DNA of 5,233 nucleotides, taken from contig DMNR01000361.1 of assembly GCA_003452655.1 (NCBI GenBank), forward strand, positions 1-5,233. The letters run 5' to 3'. The first letter of the stretch is position 1. Each line of letters starts with the position of its first letter. Shown piece by piece: positions 1 to 4,600 of this stretch. Under the pieces are notes generated by a model, which was not told where the DNA came from, made no database searches, and saw nothing but the letters and a program-made list of their open reading frames with translations. The position numbers and the translations under genes were made by a program. The DNA comes from Actinomycetota bacterium. GTDB lineage: Bacteria > Actinomycetota > Actinomycetes > S36-B12 > UBA10799.

Positions 1-458
1 CCATCGCCCGGCCCTTGGCCGAAGCGCCAGCCGTTGCCTAGGTCGGTCCACTCGTAGAGCTCGATGCCGTCGGAGGGCTGATAACTCGCGTCACCTGTGA
101 CCAGACTGCCTGATGGCGAGATGAACCGGAAGCCTTGGGATCCGATGCCCACGCCGCAGTCGGACGCCAAGAGTCGGCCCGTCGCATCGTAGATGACCGG
201 CGAGACGCCGCAGGCTTTGAAGGCGTAAGTGTGCCAGCCGCCCGCCTGTGTCCACTCGATGGCCCGGTCGGTCTGGTTCCCTTGGCCGGCCATCTTGAAG
301 CCGCCCACGGTCGTGATACGCGGAAAGAGAATGCGCTCCGGCGCGGTGAACAGCCCGAGGTGTGTCTCAACGACGGTTGAATCGAATCGGATGCAGGCGA
401 ATTCGCCGTCGCACCGCGCGTCGGCATACCACCCGCCGGGAATCAACATCCGCCGCAT
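1..458 (-). CDS. Beta-rich protein of unknown function, possibly virion-associated; 3' end cut by window edge
   Basis: The frame is open from an ATG at 458 to the left edge and gives 152 residues without a stop, so the C-terminus is missing. The start lies 3 nt after the stop of the upstream 80-residue gene, with a GAAGG motif about 7 nt before it. A second ATG three codons in (449) is an alternative. The visible protein is rich in Gly, aromatic residues and alternating hydrophobics, as expected for beta strands. Examples are GGWHTYAFKACGVSPVIYD, GFRFISPSGSLVTGD and the late ELYEWTDLGNGWRFGQG. Glycine-rich turns between short strands resemble beta-propeller or tail-fibre-like folds, but I recognise no named family and see no catalytic motif. 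There is no signal peptide or membrane segment. The pairing with the small upstream gene implies one leftward operon. A structural role is inference from composition and from its orientation opposite to the replication genes. Confidence 0.75.
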   Translation of the reverse strand, partial: MRRMLIPGGWYADARCDGEFACIRFDSTVVETHLGLFTAPERILFPRITTVGGFKMAGQGNQTDRAIEWTQAGGWHTYAFKACGVSPVIYDATGRLLASDCGVGIGSQGFRFISPSGSLVTGDASYQPSDGIELYEWTDLGNGWRFGQGPGD

Positions 459-461
459 TTG

Positions 462-704
462 TTAGCCTTCGATGCCCAACGCGGCCATGTTGTCGTCGGT
501 GTCCATAATCCAGACGTTCTGCCCGCCCTTGAGTCCGACCATGCGCTTAGCCTCCGGTTCTTCCTCAGGTGCCGCGTCTTTCTTCACCCGTCCCGGCCGG
601 CCCGGCTTCTTCTTCACGTAGGGCGGGCCGACGCACACGACCTCATCGAGCTTGATGTAGGCCATGCCGTGCTCACAGTCCAGCTGAATGAACGGGTTCT
701 CCAT
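462..704 (-). CDS. Small 80-residue protein with AT-hook-like insert between two beta-rich segments
   Basis: The gene is complete and encodes 80 residues. The N-terminal part (residues 5-25, FIQLDCEHGMAYIKLDEVVC) and the C-terminal part (54-78, ending NVWIMDTDDNMAALGI) have the strand-turn-strand pattern of small FlbD-like or phage beta proteins. In those a residue/ligand segment, a Gly-centred turn and a final acidic 'D..D' helix form one small fold. Between them (31-53) sits a charged low-complexity stretch beginning KKKPGRPGRVKK, whose GRP core flanked by lysines resembles an AT-hook that binds the minor groove, followed by an acidic EEEPE run. No SD precedes the ATG. A TATCAT hexamer lies 8 nt upstream, so the message may be leaderless. 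It is the first gene of the leftward pair. Assignment to a family is tentative; the AT-hook may instead be a flexible basic linker. Confidence 0.75.
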   Translation of the reverse strand: MENPFIQLDCEHGMAYIKLDEVVCVGPPYVKKKPGRPGRVKKDAAPEEEPEAKRMVGLKGGQNVWIMDTDDNMAALGIEG

Positions 705-712
705 AGTGGACG

Positions 713-718
713 ATGATA
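713..718 (-). promoter_or_regulatory. Candidate -10 element for the leftward operon, giving a leaderless message
   Basis: Read on the minus strand this is TATCAT (5 of 6 bases of the sigma-70 -10 consensus). Exactly 8 nt separate it from the ATG at 704, so initiation at the usual distance would put the first transcribed base at or beside the start codon. No Shine-Dalgarno sequence is present in that gap. The -35 is poor: TTGAAT exists but at only 14 bp spacing, and the hexamer at 17 bp has no match. Confidence therefore rests on the -10 and its spacing alone. Confidence 0.4.
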
Positions 719-741
719 CACCTAATCTAAGTATTCAAGTG

Positions 742-771
742 TTGACATTGGCGCAGAACCTGCCGCACTAT
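742..771 (+). promoter_or_regulatory. Candidate sigma-70-type promoter for the replication block
   Basis: A perfect TTGACA at 742-747 is followed after 18 bp by CACTAT at 766-771, which matches the -10 consensus at only 3 of 6 positions including the key A and final T. Predicted initiation near 778-780 would start the message just before the structured leader and about 125 nt upstream of the DUF1376 gene. It sits in the only divergent gap of the window, where a rightward early promoter is expected. The weak -10 suggests either an activator-dependent promoter or a chance TTGACA. Confidence 0.45.
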
Positions 772-780
772 CTGCACCGG

Positions 781-830
781 GCGGCTAGGGTAGCTACCGA
801 AAACGGATTGACCTGACAATCCGCAGCCGC
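781..830 (+). other. Leader element able to form a three-way junction
   Basis: An outer 6-bp stem, GCGGCT (781-786) with AGCCGC (825-830), encloses two further inverted repeats. One is the perfect 10-bp palindrome GGTAGCTACC (789-798). The other is a 7-bp stem CGGATTG (804-810) with CAATCCG (817-823) around a 6-nt loop. All pairings are Watson-Crick. It begins right at the predicted start of the rightward message, so it could be a 5' leader structure. Equally, the palindromes could be protein-binding sites on DNA. It matches no riboswitch I recognise and has no U-tract for termination. Confidence 0.5.
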
Positions 831-852
831 ACCAATTTATCAATCAGGCATA

Positions 853-873
853 GCTGGTGGTAGGCGCACCGGC
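853..873 (+). other. Second leader hairpin upstream of the DUF1376 gene
   Basis: GCTGGTG (853-859) can pair with CACCGGC (867-873) as a 7-bp stem with one G-U pair and a 7-nt loop. It ends 14 nt before the ribosome binding site of the gene at 903. It could affect initiation but no regulatory partner is visible. Confidence 0.35.
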
Positions 874-887
874 AGTCCGAGAACTCT

Positions 888-893
888 CAGGAG
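888..893 (+). promoter_or_regulatory. Ribosome binding site of the DUF1376 gene
   Basis: CAGGAG lies 9 nt before the ATG at 903 and supports that start. ACTC (883-886) can pair with GAGT (891-894) around TCAG, so a weak 4-bp hairpin may partly cover it. Confidence 0.7.
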
Positions 894-902
894 TCTCCCC
901 GC

Positions 903-1814
903 ATGAGCAGTGAGCGTCCGACCAATAAGCAAGGCCCATCTTTCCAGTTCTACGCCGCCGATTTCATCATCGGAACCGCACACCTCACCCCCTCAGACGT
1001 CGGTGTCTACATCCGGCTCCTAGCCTTGTCATGGGACAAGGGACCACTCCCAGACGACACCAGAACGCTGGCCGCAATGGCTGGCCTGTCGCACCGCCTT
1101 TTCCTGAAAACGTGGAGAAAACTCGAAGAAAAGTGGGAGAAAACTGATCACTTTTGGTTGCACCCCAGGCTCGAAGCTCAGCGAGCACACTATCAGGCCA
1201 TCGCAGAGCAGAACGCTGAAAAGGGCCGTAAAGGCGCACTCGCCCGCCAAAAGGCGTCAGCCGCAGTTCAGCCGCAGTTCAGCCGCAGTTCAACCGGTGT
1301 TCAACCGCAAGGTCAACCGAAAGGCAACACTCCTAACTCCGATCTCCGATCTCCAGATCTCTCAGATGAAGATCAAGCATCATTTCCAAATCAAGCTGAG
1401 AACCAAAAACAGAACGACACGCGCGATTCTATTCCGCCTGTGTTTGGTCATGGCAGGAAAGGCGCAAAAGGCGGGATGGTGACGAACCATCCGAGTTGCG
1501 ACCCTGCCACGCACGCCGCCTGTCCTCGTGGCTTCTGCGTCCCCGTGTTCCACTCCCGCGCATGGCGTCAGCAGTTGGACCCGGACGGGTCGCTGCCTGA
1601 TGTCACCGACTCCACCATCCGGGCCATCGTGGCGTCAGGGCTGGCGAAGCTCCCGGCATCCGGAGCGATAGGCGTCAAACGTGAGCAGTTTTGGGGCGAC
1701 CATTGGGCCGAGACGCACGGCGGCACCACGGCCACCGGAAAAGGCTTCAAACAGCGCACTGGGGCCACTGTTCCTGGTTATGAGGCCACGAAGGCCTTAC
1801 TGGAATCACTCTAG
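903..1814 (+). CDS. DUF1376-family phage replication protein (putative replisome organiser/initiator)
   Basis: This 303-residue protein starts at an ATG with a good SD. Residues about 14-100 match the DUF1376 pattern: FQFYAADFIIGTAHLTPSD, then VGVYIRLLALSWDKGPLPDD, then a Leu/Ala-rich helix and LHPRLE. This family is common in phages and prophages beside DnaB or DnaC genes and is thought to be a winged-helix-like replication organiser. Residues 101-180 form a Gln/Ser/Asn-rich, probably disordered linker whose DNA holds 11-bp direct repeats and an AT-rich stretch. The C-terminal region (about 185-303) is not recognised. It includes a Cys cluster (C199-x7-C207-x4-C212, with H196 nearby) that might bind a metal, and ends in a helical segment GYEATKALLESL. 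The helicase gene follows after a short hairpin-bearing gap, which fits joint action in starting replication. Initiator function is inferred from family and context. Confidence 0.8.
   Translation: MSSERPTNKQGPSFQFYAADFIIGTAHLTPSDVGVYIRLLALSWDKGPLPDDTRTLAAMAGLSHRLFLKTWRKLEEKWEKTDHFWLHPRLEAQRAHYQAIAEQNAEKGRKGALARQKASAAVQPQFSRSSTGVQPQGQPKGNTPNSDLRSPDLSDEDQASFPNQAENQKQNDTRDSIPPVFGHGRKGAKGGMVTNHPSCDPATHAACPRGFCVPVFHSRAWRQQLDPDGSLPDVTDSTIRAIVASGLAKLPASGAIGVKREQFWGDHWAETHGGTTATGKGFKQRTGATVPGYEATKALLESL
1258..1324 (+). repeat. Iteron-like direct repeats with 11-bp period inside the DUF1376 gene
   Basis: Three exact head-to-tail copies of CAGCCGCAGTT (1258-1290) are followed by CAACCGGTGTT (1291-1301), CAACCGCAAGG (1302-1312) and, after one extra base, CAACCGAAAGG (1314-1324). 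All six begin CARCCG. The period is about one helical turn, so the sites lie on one face of DNA. Because 11 is not a multiple of 3, the repeat is read in all three frames and the protein is not repetitive in register. This indicates a signal at DNA level rather than a repeated peptide. Likely binding sites for an initiator, by analogy with lambda iterons inside gene O. Confidence 0.75.
1337..1420 (+). other. AT-rich stretch with short CTCCGAT repeats, candidate DNA unwinding element
   Basis: Directly after the iterons come CTCCGAT (1337-1343), CTCCGAT (1344-1350), CTCCAGAT (1351-1358) and CTCTCAGAT (1359-1367). Then positions 1364-1420 hold 22 G+C in 57 bases (about 39%), clearly below the surrounding GC-rich coding DNA, with an A-run in AACCAAAAACAG. 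Iterons followed by an AT-rich stretch is the usual order of a theta-type origin. The strand-opening role is inferred. Confidence 0.5.
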
Positions 1815-1823
1815 AACCGAATA

Positions 1824-1861
1824 GGCGGGTTATAGGGGCGATAACGCCACCCCCCCCCGCC
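1824..1861 (+). other. Nested GC-rich hairpin with C9 run between initiator and helicase genes
   Basis: GGCGGG (1824-1829) pairs perfectly with CCCGCC (1856-1861). Inside, GGCG (1837-1840) pairs with CGCC (1845-1848) around an ATAA loop, and two more G-C pairs are possible if A1849 bulges. The right arm contains nine consecutive C residues (1850-1858). There is no T-run after the structure, so it is not a classical intrinsic terminator. It lies between the DUF1376 stop (1814) and the helicase start and may tune helicase expression or protect a message end. The C9 tract is also a place where sequencing or polymerase slippage could occur. Confidence 0.5.
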
Positions 1862-1905
1862 ATTATGGGTCGTTGCGCGCCGCGTCGCGCCTTGTGGGGC
1901 TTTCT

Positions 1906-3216
1906 GTGGCTGACCAGCTTTTTGACGAATACACCGAAGCGGCCCTCTTGGGCTGCCTGATGACCTTCAACCGGGCACTGGACGAAGTGACCGAAATCCT
2001 GGAGCCTCGGCACTTCGGGAAACTACACCACGGGGCCATGTATGCCGGGATGCTGGCCCTGCACCGGAAGAACTCCCCGATTGACCCGCTCATCCTGTCG
2101 GCAGAGATTGACGCGCAGGGGAACGGGCACATCGCCAGCAAGGCCCAGATTTTCGGGCTGGACGGTCAGGTCCGGCTGGCCAACATCCGGGCGCACGCCG
2201 ACCGCATCCGCGACTTCTCCATCCTCCGCGACCTCCGGCAGATGGCCCGGCAACTCATCGCGGACGTCGAGCAGGAAGGGGCGAGCGGGGTCGAGATGCT
2301 TGAAACGGTCGAGTCCCAGTTATTCGCTATGCGGGAGACGGCCACCCGAACAGACTGGCAATCAGGGCAAGAGGTCGCCACCCGTATCGGCCCCATCATC
2401 GAGGCCTTGCAGGAATCAGGCGAAGCGGTTATCGGCCTAACGTCCGGCTTTGATGCACTCGACAAGATGACGCGCGGGTTGCACCCCGGCGATGTGTCAC
2501 TGGTCGGGGCACGTCCAAGTATGGGTAAGACGGCATTCGGCCTCCAGATTGCCATGCACGCCTCCAAACGTGCACCGGTCGCGTTCTTCTCGGTTGAGAT
2601 GGCTACCGACTCGATTGGGATGCGTGCCGTCATCAGCGAAGCGGACGTGAACGGATTCCGGCTGATGTCTGGGTCGCAGATGTCCGAGGCTGAGGTTTAC
2701 CGTGTCAACGAAGGCGTGACATCGCTGGCGAACAGCGCCATCTACTTCGATGACTCCCCGCGACTGTCGCCGGTTCACGTCCGGTCCAAACTGCGCCGGC
2801 TGCAAGCGAAGGTCGGTAAGCTCGGATTGGTCGTCATCGATTACATGGGGCTGATGCAATCGCTCCCCGAGCACCAGCGAGAGAACCAGACAAACAAGAT
2901 CGCCGGTATTTCACGGGCCTTGAAAATCATCGCCCGCGAGATGGCCGTCCCGTTTCTCATCCTGTCTCAGTTGAATCGTGGCCCCGAGCACCAGAAAGAC
3001 AAGCGGCCGGCAATGTCAGATCTTCGGGACTCCGGGGCACTCGAGCAGGACGCGGATGTCGTCATGCTCCTGCACCGCGACCACTACTACAACCAGGAAG
3101 CGCCGGCCGACGAAGCTGAAATCATCGTCGCCAAACAGCGCAACGGTCCAACCGGAGTCATTCGGGTGACATGGCACGCGCCTCAGATGAAGTTTGGCGC
3201 AGAACGGGAGCGGTAA
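1906..3216 (+). CDS. dnaB: Replicative DNA helicase, DnaB family
   Basis: This ring helicase uses NTP hydrolysis to unwind the replication fork. Counting from GTG 1906 it has 436 residues, close to cellular DnaB (about 450-470). The N-terminal primase-interacting domain begins at about residue 6 (EYTEAALLGCLM, then SPIDPLILSAEID), followed by a linker and the RecA-like domain. That domain has Walker A GARPSMGKT (201-209), FFSVEM with the likely catalytic Glu 231, Walker B LVVIDYMGLM with Asp 312, SQLNR with Gln 355, SDLRDSGALEQDADVV, and KQRNGP with Lys 410 and the arginine finger Arg 412. All key residues are present and there is no intein. I chose GTG 1906 because GGGG lies 6 nt before it and the family homology starts just after. 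TTG 1873 and GTG 1894 are in-frame alternatives without a good SD. The frame is closed upstream by TAG at 1822. The symbol refers to the family. Confidence 0.95.
   Translation: MADQLFDEYTEAALLGCLMTFNRALDEVTEILEPRHFGKLHHGAMYAGMLALHRKNSPIDPLILSAEIDAQGNGHIASKAQIFGLDGQVRLANIRAHADRIRDFSILRDLRQMARQLIADVEQEGASGVEMLETVESQLFAMRETATRTDWQSGQEVATRIGPIIEALQESGEAVIGLTSGFDALDKMTRGLHPGDVSLVGARPSMGKTAFGLQIAMHASKRAPVAFFSVEMATDSIGMRAVISEADVNGFRLMSGSQMSEAEVYRVNEGVTSLANSAIYFDDSPRLSPVHVRSKLRRLQAKVGKLGLVVIDYMGLMQSLPEHQRENQTNKIAGISRALKIIAREMAVPFLILSQLNRGPEHQKDKRPAMSDLRDSGALEQDADVVMLLHRDHYYNQEAPADEAEIIVAKQRNGPTGVIRVTWHAPQMKFGAERER
3206..3210 (+). promoter_or_regulatory. Ribosome binding site that sets the start at 3216
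   Basis: GGGAG sits 5 nt before the ATG at 3216, which overlaps the helicase TAA as TAATG. This supports 3216 over the in-frame upstream ATG at 3171, which would overlap the helicase by 46 bases. Confidence 0.65.
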
Positions 3217-3380
3217 TGAAAACCTCATGGGAACACTATCAGGACGCTGGAAAGGCCATCACGGCAGCGTTGACGGCTATCGCGCAGACGCGACCGCACA
3301 CGCCGGACGTAGCAGAGGCTATCGATAACCTCATATGGGCCAAGCGGGCCGTCACAAAGGCGATGGACGCGCTTAAATAG
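3216..3380 (+). CDS. Small helical protein of unknown function, 54 residues
   Basis: The ATG overlaps the last base of the helicase stop codon (TAATG) and is preceded by GGGAG, so translation is probably coupled to the helicase. The product begins MKTSWEHYQDAGKAITAALT and continues with an Ala-rich amphipathic helix, a short break at Pro-His-Thr-Pro, and a second helix DVAEAIDNLIWAKRAVTKAM. This is a helix-turn-helix hairpin shape, without a recognisable DNA-binding motif, cysteines, signal peptide or membrane segment. No family is recognised. Its place after the helicase suggests an early function, possibly an accessory to replication, but this is inferred from position only. Confidence 0.7.
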   Translation: MKTSWEHYQDAGKAITAALTAIAQTRPHTPDVAEAIDNLIWAKRAVTKAMDALK

Positions 3381-3383
3381 AGA

Positions 3384-3413
3384 TTGACAAGCCACTCAGA
3401 GCGGCTGTAAAGT
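3384..3413 (+). promoter_or_regulatory. Sigma-70-type promoter for the small-gene cassette
   Basis: A perfect TTGACA (3384-3389) is followed after 18 bp by TAAAGT (3408-3413), which matches 4 of 6 -10 consensus bases and fits the TANNNT form. It fills a 41-bp gap in an otherwise overlapping gene run. The ATG of the next gene is at 3422, 8 nt past the -10, so initiation at the normal distance gives a leaderless or near-leaderless message. No SD is present between. Confidence 0.7.
3390..3406. promoter_or_regulatory. Operator-like palindrome in the promoter spacer
   Basis: AGCCACTCAGAGCGGCT is a 17-bp imperfect palindrome: 7 of 8 positions in each arm pair (AGCCaCTC and GAGcGGCT) about a central A. 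It fills the spacer between the -35 and -10 hexamers, where a bound repressor would block RNA polymerase. No repressor gene is present in the window to pair with it. The -10 begins two bases later. Confidence 0.5.
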
Positions 3414-3421
3414 CTCTACCT

Positions 3422-3649
3422 ATGACGACACAAGCGGCCGATGACCGACTGAGACGTATCGAGCAGCGCCTGACGAAGCTGGAAGGGCGCATCACCTGGG
3501 CCGAAGGGGCCTACAAGCGGCTGATTCGCAAGCCGAAGCCATCGGGCAAGCCGAACGCGCAAGACCTGACGCTACGGAACCTCCGCAAGACGCGGACGGA
3601 CATCGCCAAGTTGGTCACGCGCGTGGCGAAACTGGAGGCCGGCAAGTGA
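3422..3649 (+). CDS. Small basic coiled-coil protein of unknown function, 75 residues
   Basis: The ATG lies 8 nt after the predicted -10 and has no SD, so it is probably translated from a leaderless message. The protein has two heptad-like helices. The first (about residues 8-36) is DRLRRIEQRLTKLEGRITWA with Leu/Ile spacing, and the second (about 47-73) is DLTLRNLRKTRTDIAKLVTR and VAKLEAGK. They are joined by a Lys/Pro-rich linker RKPKPSGKPN. It is strongly basic, so nucleic-acid or protein-scaffold contact is possible. I recognise no named family. It opens the cassette of overlapping small genes; its TGA overlaps the GTG of the next gene. Confidence 0.75.
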   Translation: MTTQAADDRLRRIEQRLTKLEGRITWAEGAYKRLIRKPKPSGKPNAQDLTLRNLRKTRTDIAKLVTRVAKLEAGK

Positions 3650-4017
3650 CCTGCGGCTGTGGGCGTTACATCAATCCGAACCGGCTAAAAGGCCAGAAGG
3701 CCCGATGCTCCGCGTGTCAGTCGGCCGGCCGGTCTGTGCGCGGGCAGCATGCCGGACTGGCGCGCGTCTGCCGGTGCGGGAAGCCCGTCAGAGGCCCACG
3801 GTCGGCTTACTGCTTGACCTGCTTCTGGGATGTCAAACGGGAGATTGGCCGCAAGAGCGAGATGGTCCGATACAAGGACGGCAAGATCCGCGAGAAACAG
3901 GAGCCGCACAATCCACGCGAGGAAGACCTGCCGGCCCACATCATCGAGAAGATGCTGGCGCGTGGTGACGCGGAGATTCGACACAAGCGGGCCACTGGCC
4001 CCAAGGAGACGGCATGA
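3646..4017 (+). CDS. Double zinc-ribbon protein, 123 residues
   Basis: Translation starts at GTG 3646, overlapping the upstream stop as GTGA, with GGAGG seven nt before it. Residues 3-24 form one predicted zinc ribbon (C3xC5 ... C21xxC24) and residues 42-59 a second (C42xC44 ... C56xxC59), both with the CxCG knuckle and a basic loop. The rest (about 60-123) is charged and probably helical, rich in Lys, Arg and Glu, with no further Cys. Such small zinc-ribbon proteins in phage early regions often bind nucleic acid or RNA polymerase, but the ribbons alone do not identify the target. The stop overlaps the next ATG (ATGA). Confidence 0.8.
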   Translation: MTCGCGRYINPNRLKGQKARCSACQSAGRSVRGQHAGLARVCRCGKPVRGPRSAYCLTCFWDVKREIGRKSEMVRYKDGKIREKQEPHNPREEDLPAHIIEKMLARGDAEIRHKRATGPKETA

Positions 4018-4358
4018 GCACGACACTCGACGCCCGGCTGGCGGCGCTGAAGGACGGGGACACGGTGAGGTGGCTGTCCACGTATCGCAACGACTTTGTC
4101 GGCATTTACAAGGCGCACCATGGCCTTGATGTTGCGGTGGTCGCTGATGGTCGAGTGACCATGTCTGTGATTCACGCGCAGCAGATCATCTGGCCCGAAA
4201 CCCCCCGCGCGAAGCCGGGTGTGGTGTATCGCTCGCGAGGGTGGTGCCAGGGTGTTGGCTTGGCGAACGGTCGCGTGTGGAACGTCAGCAACGGCTGCCT
4301 TGCGGATTTTGACTCATCGCTGTGGATCGAAGTCCCGGACGAGCAGGAGGGGCGATGA
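4014..4358 (+). CDS. Hypothetical protein with SH3/Tudor-like beta pattern, 114 residues
   Basis: The ATG overlaps the upstream stop (ATGA) and has AAGGAG five nt before it. The first half, after a short helix (LDARLAALKDGDTVRW), has the alternating strand pattern and Gly turns of a small beta barrel (FVGIYKAHHGLDVAVVADGR). The second half begins at PGVVYRSRGWCQGVGLANGR, which looks like a second, shorter beta unit, and ends with an acidic tail (EVPDEQEGR). No catalytic motif is seen. Family and function are unrecognised; the SH3/Tudor likeness is a judgement of pattern and not a database match. Confidence 0.75.
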   Translation: MSTTLDARLAALKDGDTVRWLSTYRNDFVGIYKAHHGLDVAVVADGRVTMSVIHAQQIIWPETPRAKPGVVYRSRGWCQGVGLANGRVWNVSNGCLADFDSSLWIEVPDEQEGR

Positions 4359-4600
4359 AGCTTGAGATACCAACGCTAATGCTCCCGGCTGAGGCGCACG
4401 CGGCGCTGCTGTCTGACCTACACAGTCGCTTGTCGGTGGCAGCGTGGCATGCGAGCAAGGCCGCAGAGCGTATCCCTTACGAGAACAGGAAGAACGCCGA
4501 CAGAGAGATGGCTGAATGCCAACGGCAACTGAACGACTGCGAGCGCCTATTGGCGGCTATCAGGCAGCTAGGACCAGCTCCACGGGAGGCCACGCGATGA
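4355..4600 (+). CDS. Small helical protein of unknown function, 81 residues
   Basis: The start is ATG 4355, overlapping the upstream stop (ATGA), with AGGAGG four nt before it. An in-frame GTG at 4322 is further upstream but has no good SD and overlaps the previous gene more. The product begins MKLEIPTLMLPAEAHAALLS and is mostly predicted helix. The stretch NADREMAECQRQLNDCERLL has heptad-spaced hydrophobics and two Cys (about 57 and 64) that could form a disulfide or metal site within a coiled coil. Function is not recognised. Confidence 0.75.
   Translation: MKLEIPTLMLPAEAHAALLSDLHSRLSVAAWHASKAAERIPYENRKNADREMAECQRQLNDCERLLAAIRQLGPAPREATR

Noticed and set aside
38..427. A 129-codon leftward frame overlapping the partial beta-rich gene
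   Set aside because: Its Ser/Arg/Pro-rich product looks like an out-of-frame reading. The frame starting at 458 has balanced composition, abuts the upstream gene and stays open to the edge.
735..750. Operator-like symmetry around the TTGACA of the rightward promoter
   Set aside because: Only the TGT/ACA core is symmetric; the flanks do not pair.
808..843. A second rightward promoter candidate (CTGACA or TTGACC with TATCAA or TTTATC)
   Set aside because: Spacing is 17-22 bp with weak matches and it overlaps the hairpin arms, so the hexamers are probably coincidental.
1024..1041. Perfect 7-bp inverted repeat CCTTGTC/GACAAGG with 4-nt loop inside the DUF1376 gene
   Set aside because: It lies within conserved coding sequence (LALSWDKGPL) and has no T-run or nearby partner, so it is more likely a by-product of codons.
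1258..1324. CRISPR array
   Set aside because: The units are 11 bp and contiguous with no spacers, so they fit iterons and not CRISPR repeats.
1865..1960. ATG at 1865 opening a 31-codon reading frame just before the helicase
   Set aside because: It is out of frame with the helicase, has no recognisable product, and the helicase frame explains the codon pattern here.
2166..2633. A 155-codon leftward frame opposite the helicase
   Set aside because: It lies wholly opposite a clear DnaB gene with all motifs intact, and it has no family resemblance; GC-rich DNA often leaves such antisense frames open.
3171..3215. Upstream ATG at 3171 for the gene after the helicase
   Set aside because: It would overlap the helicase by 46 bases and lacks the GGGAG site that precedes ATG 3216.
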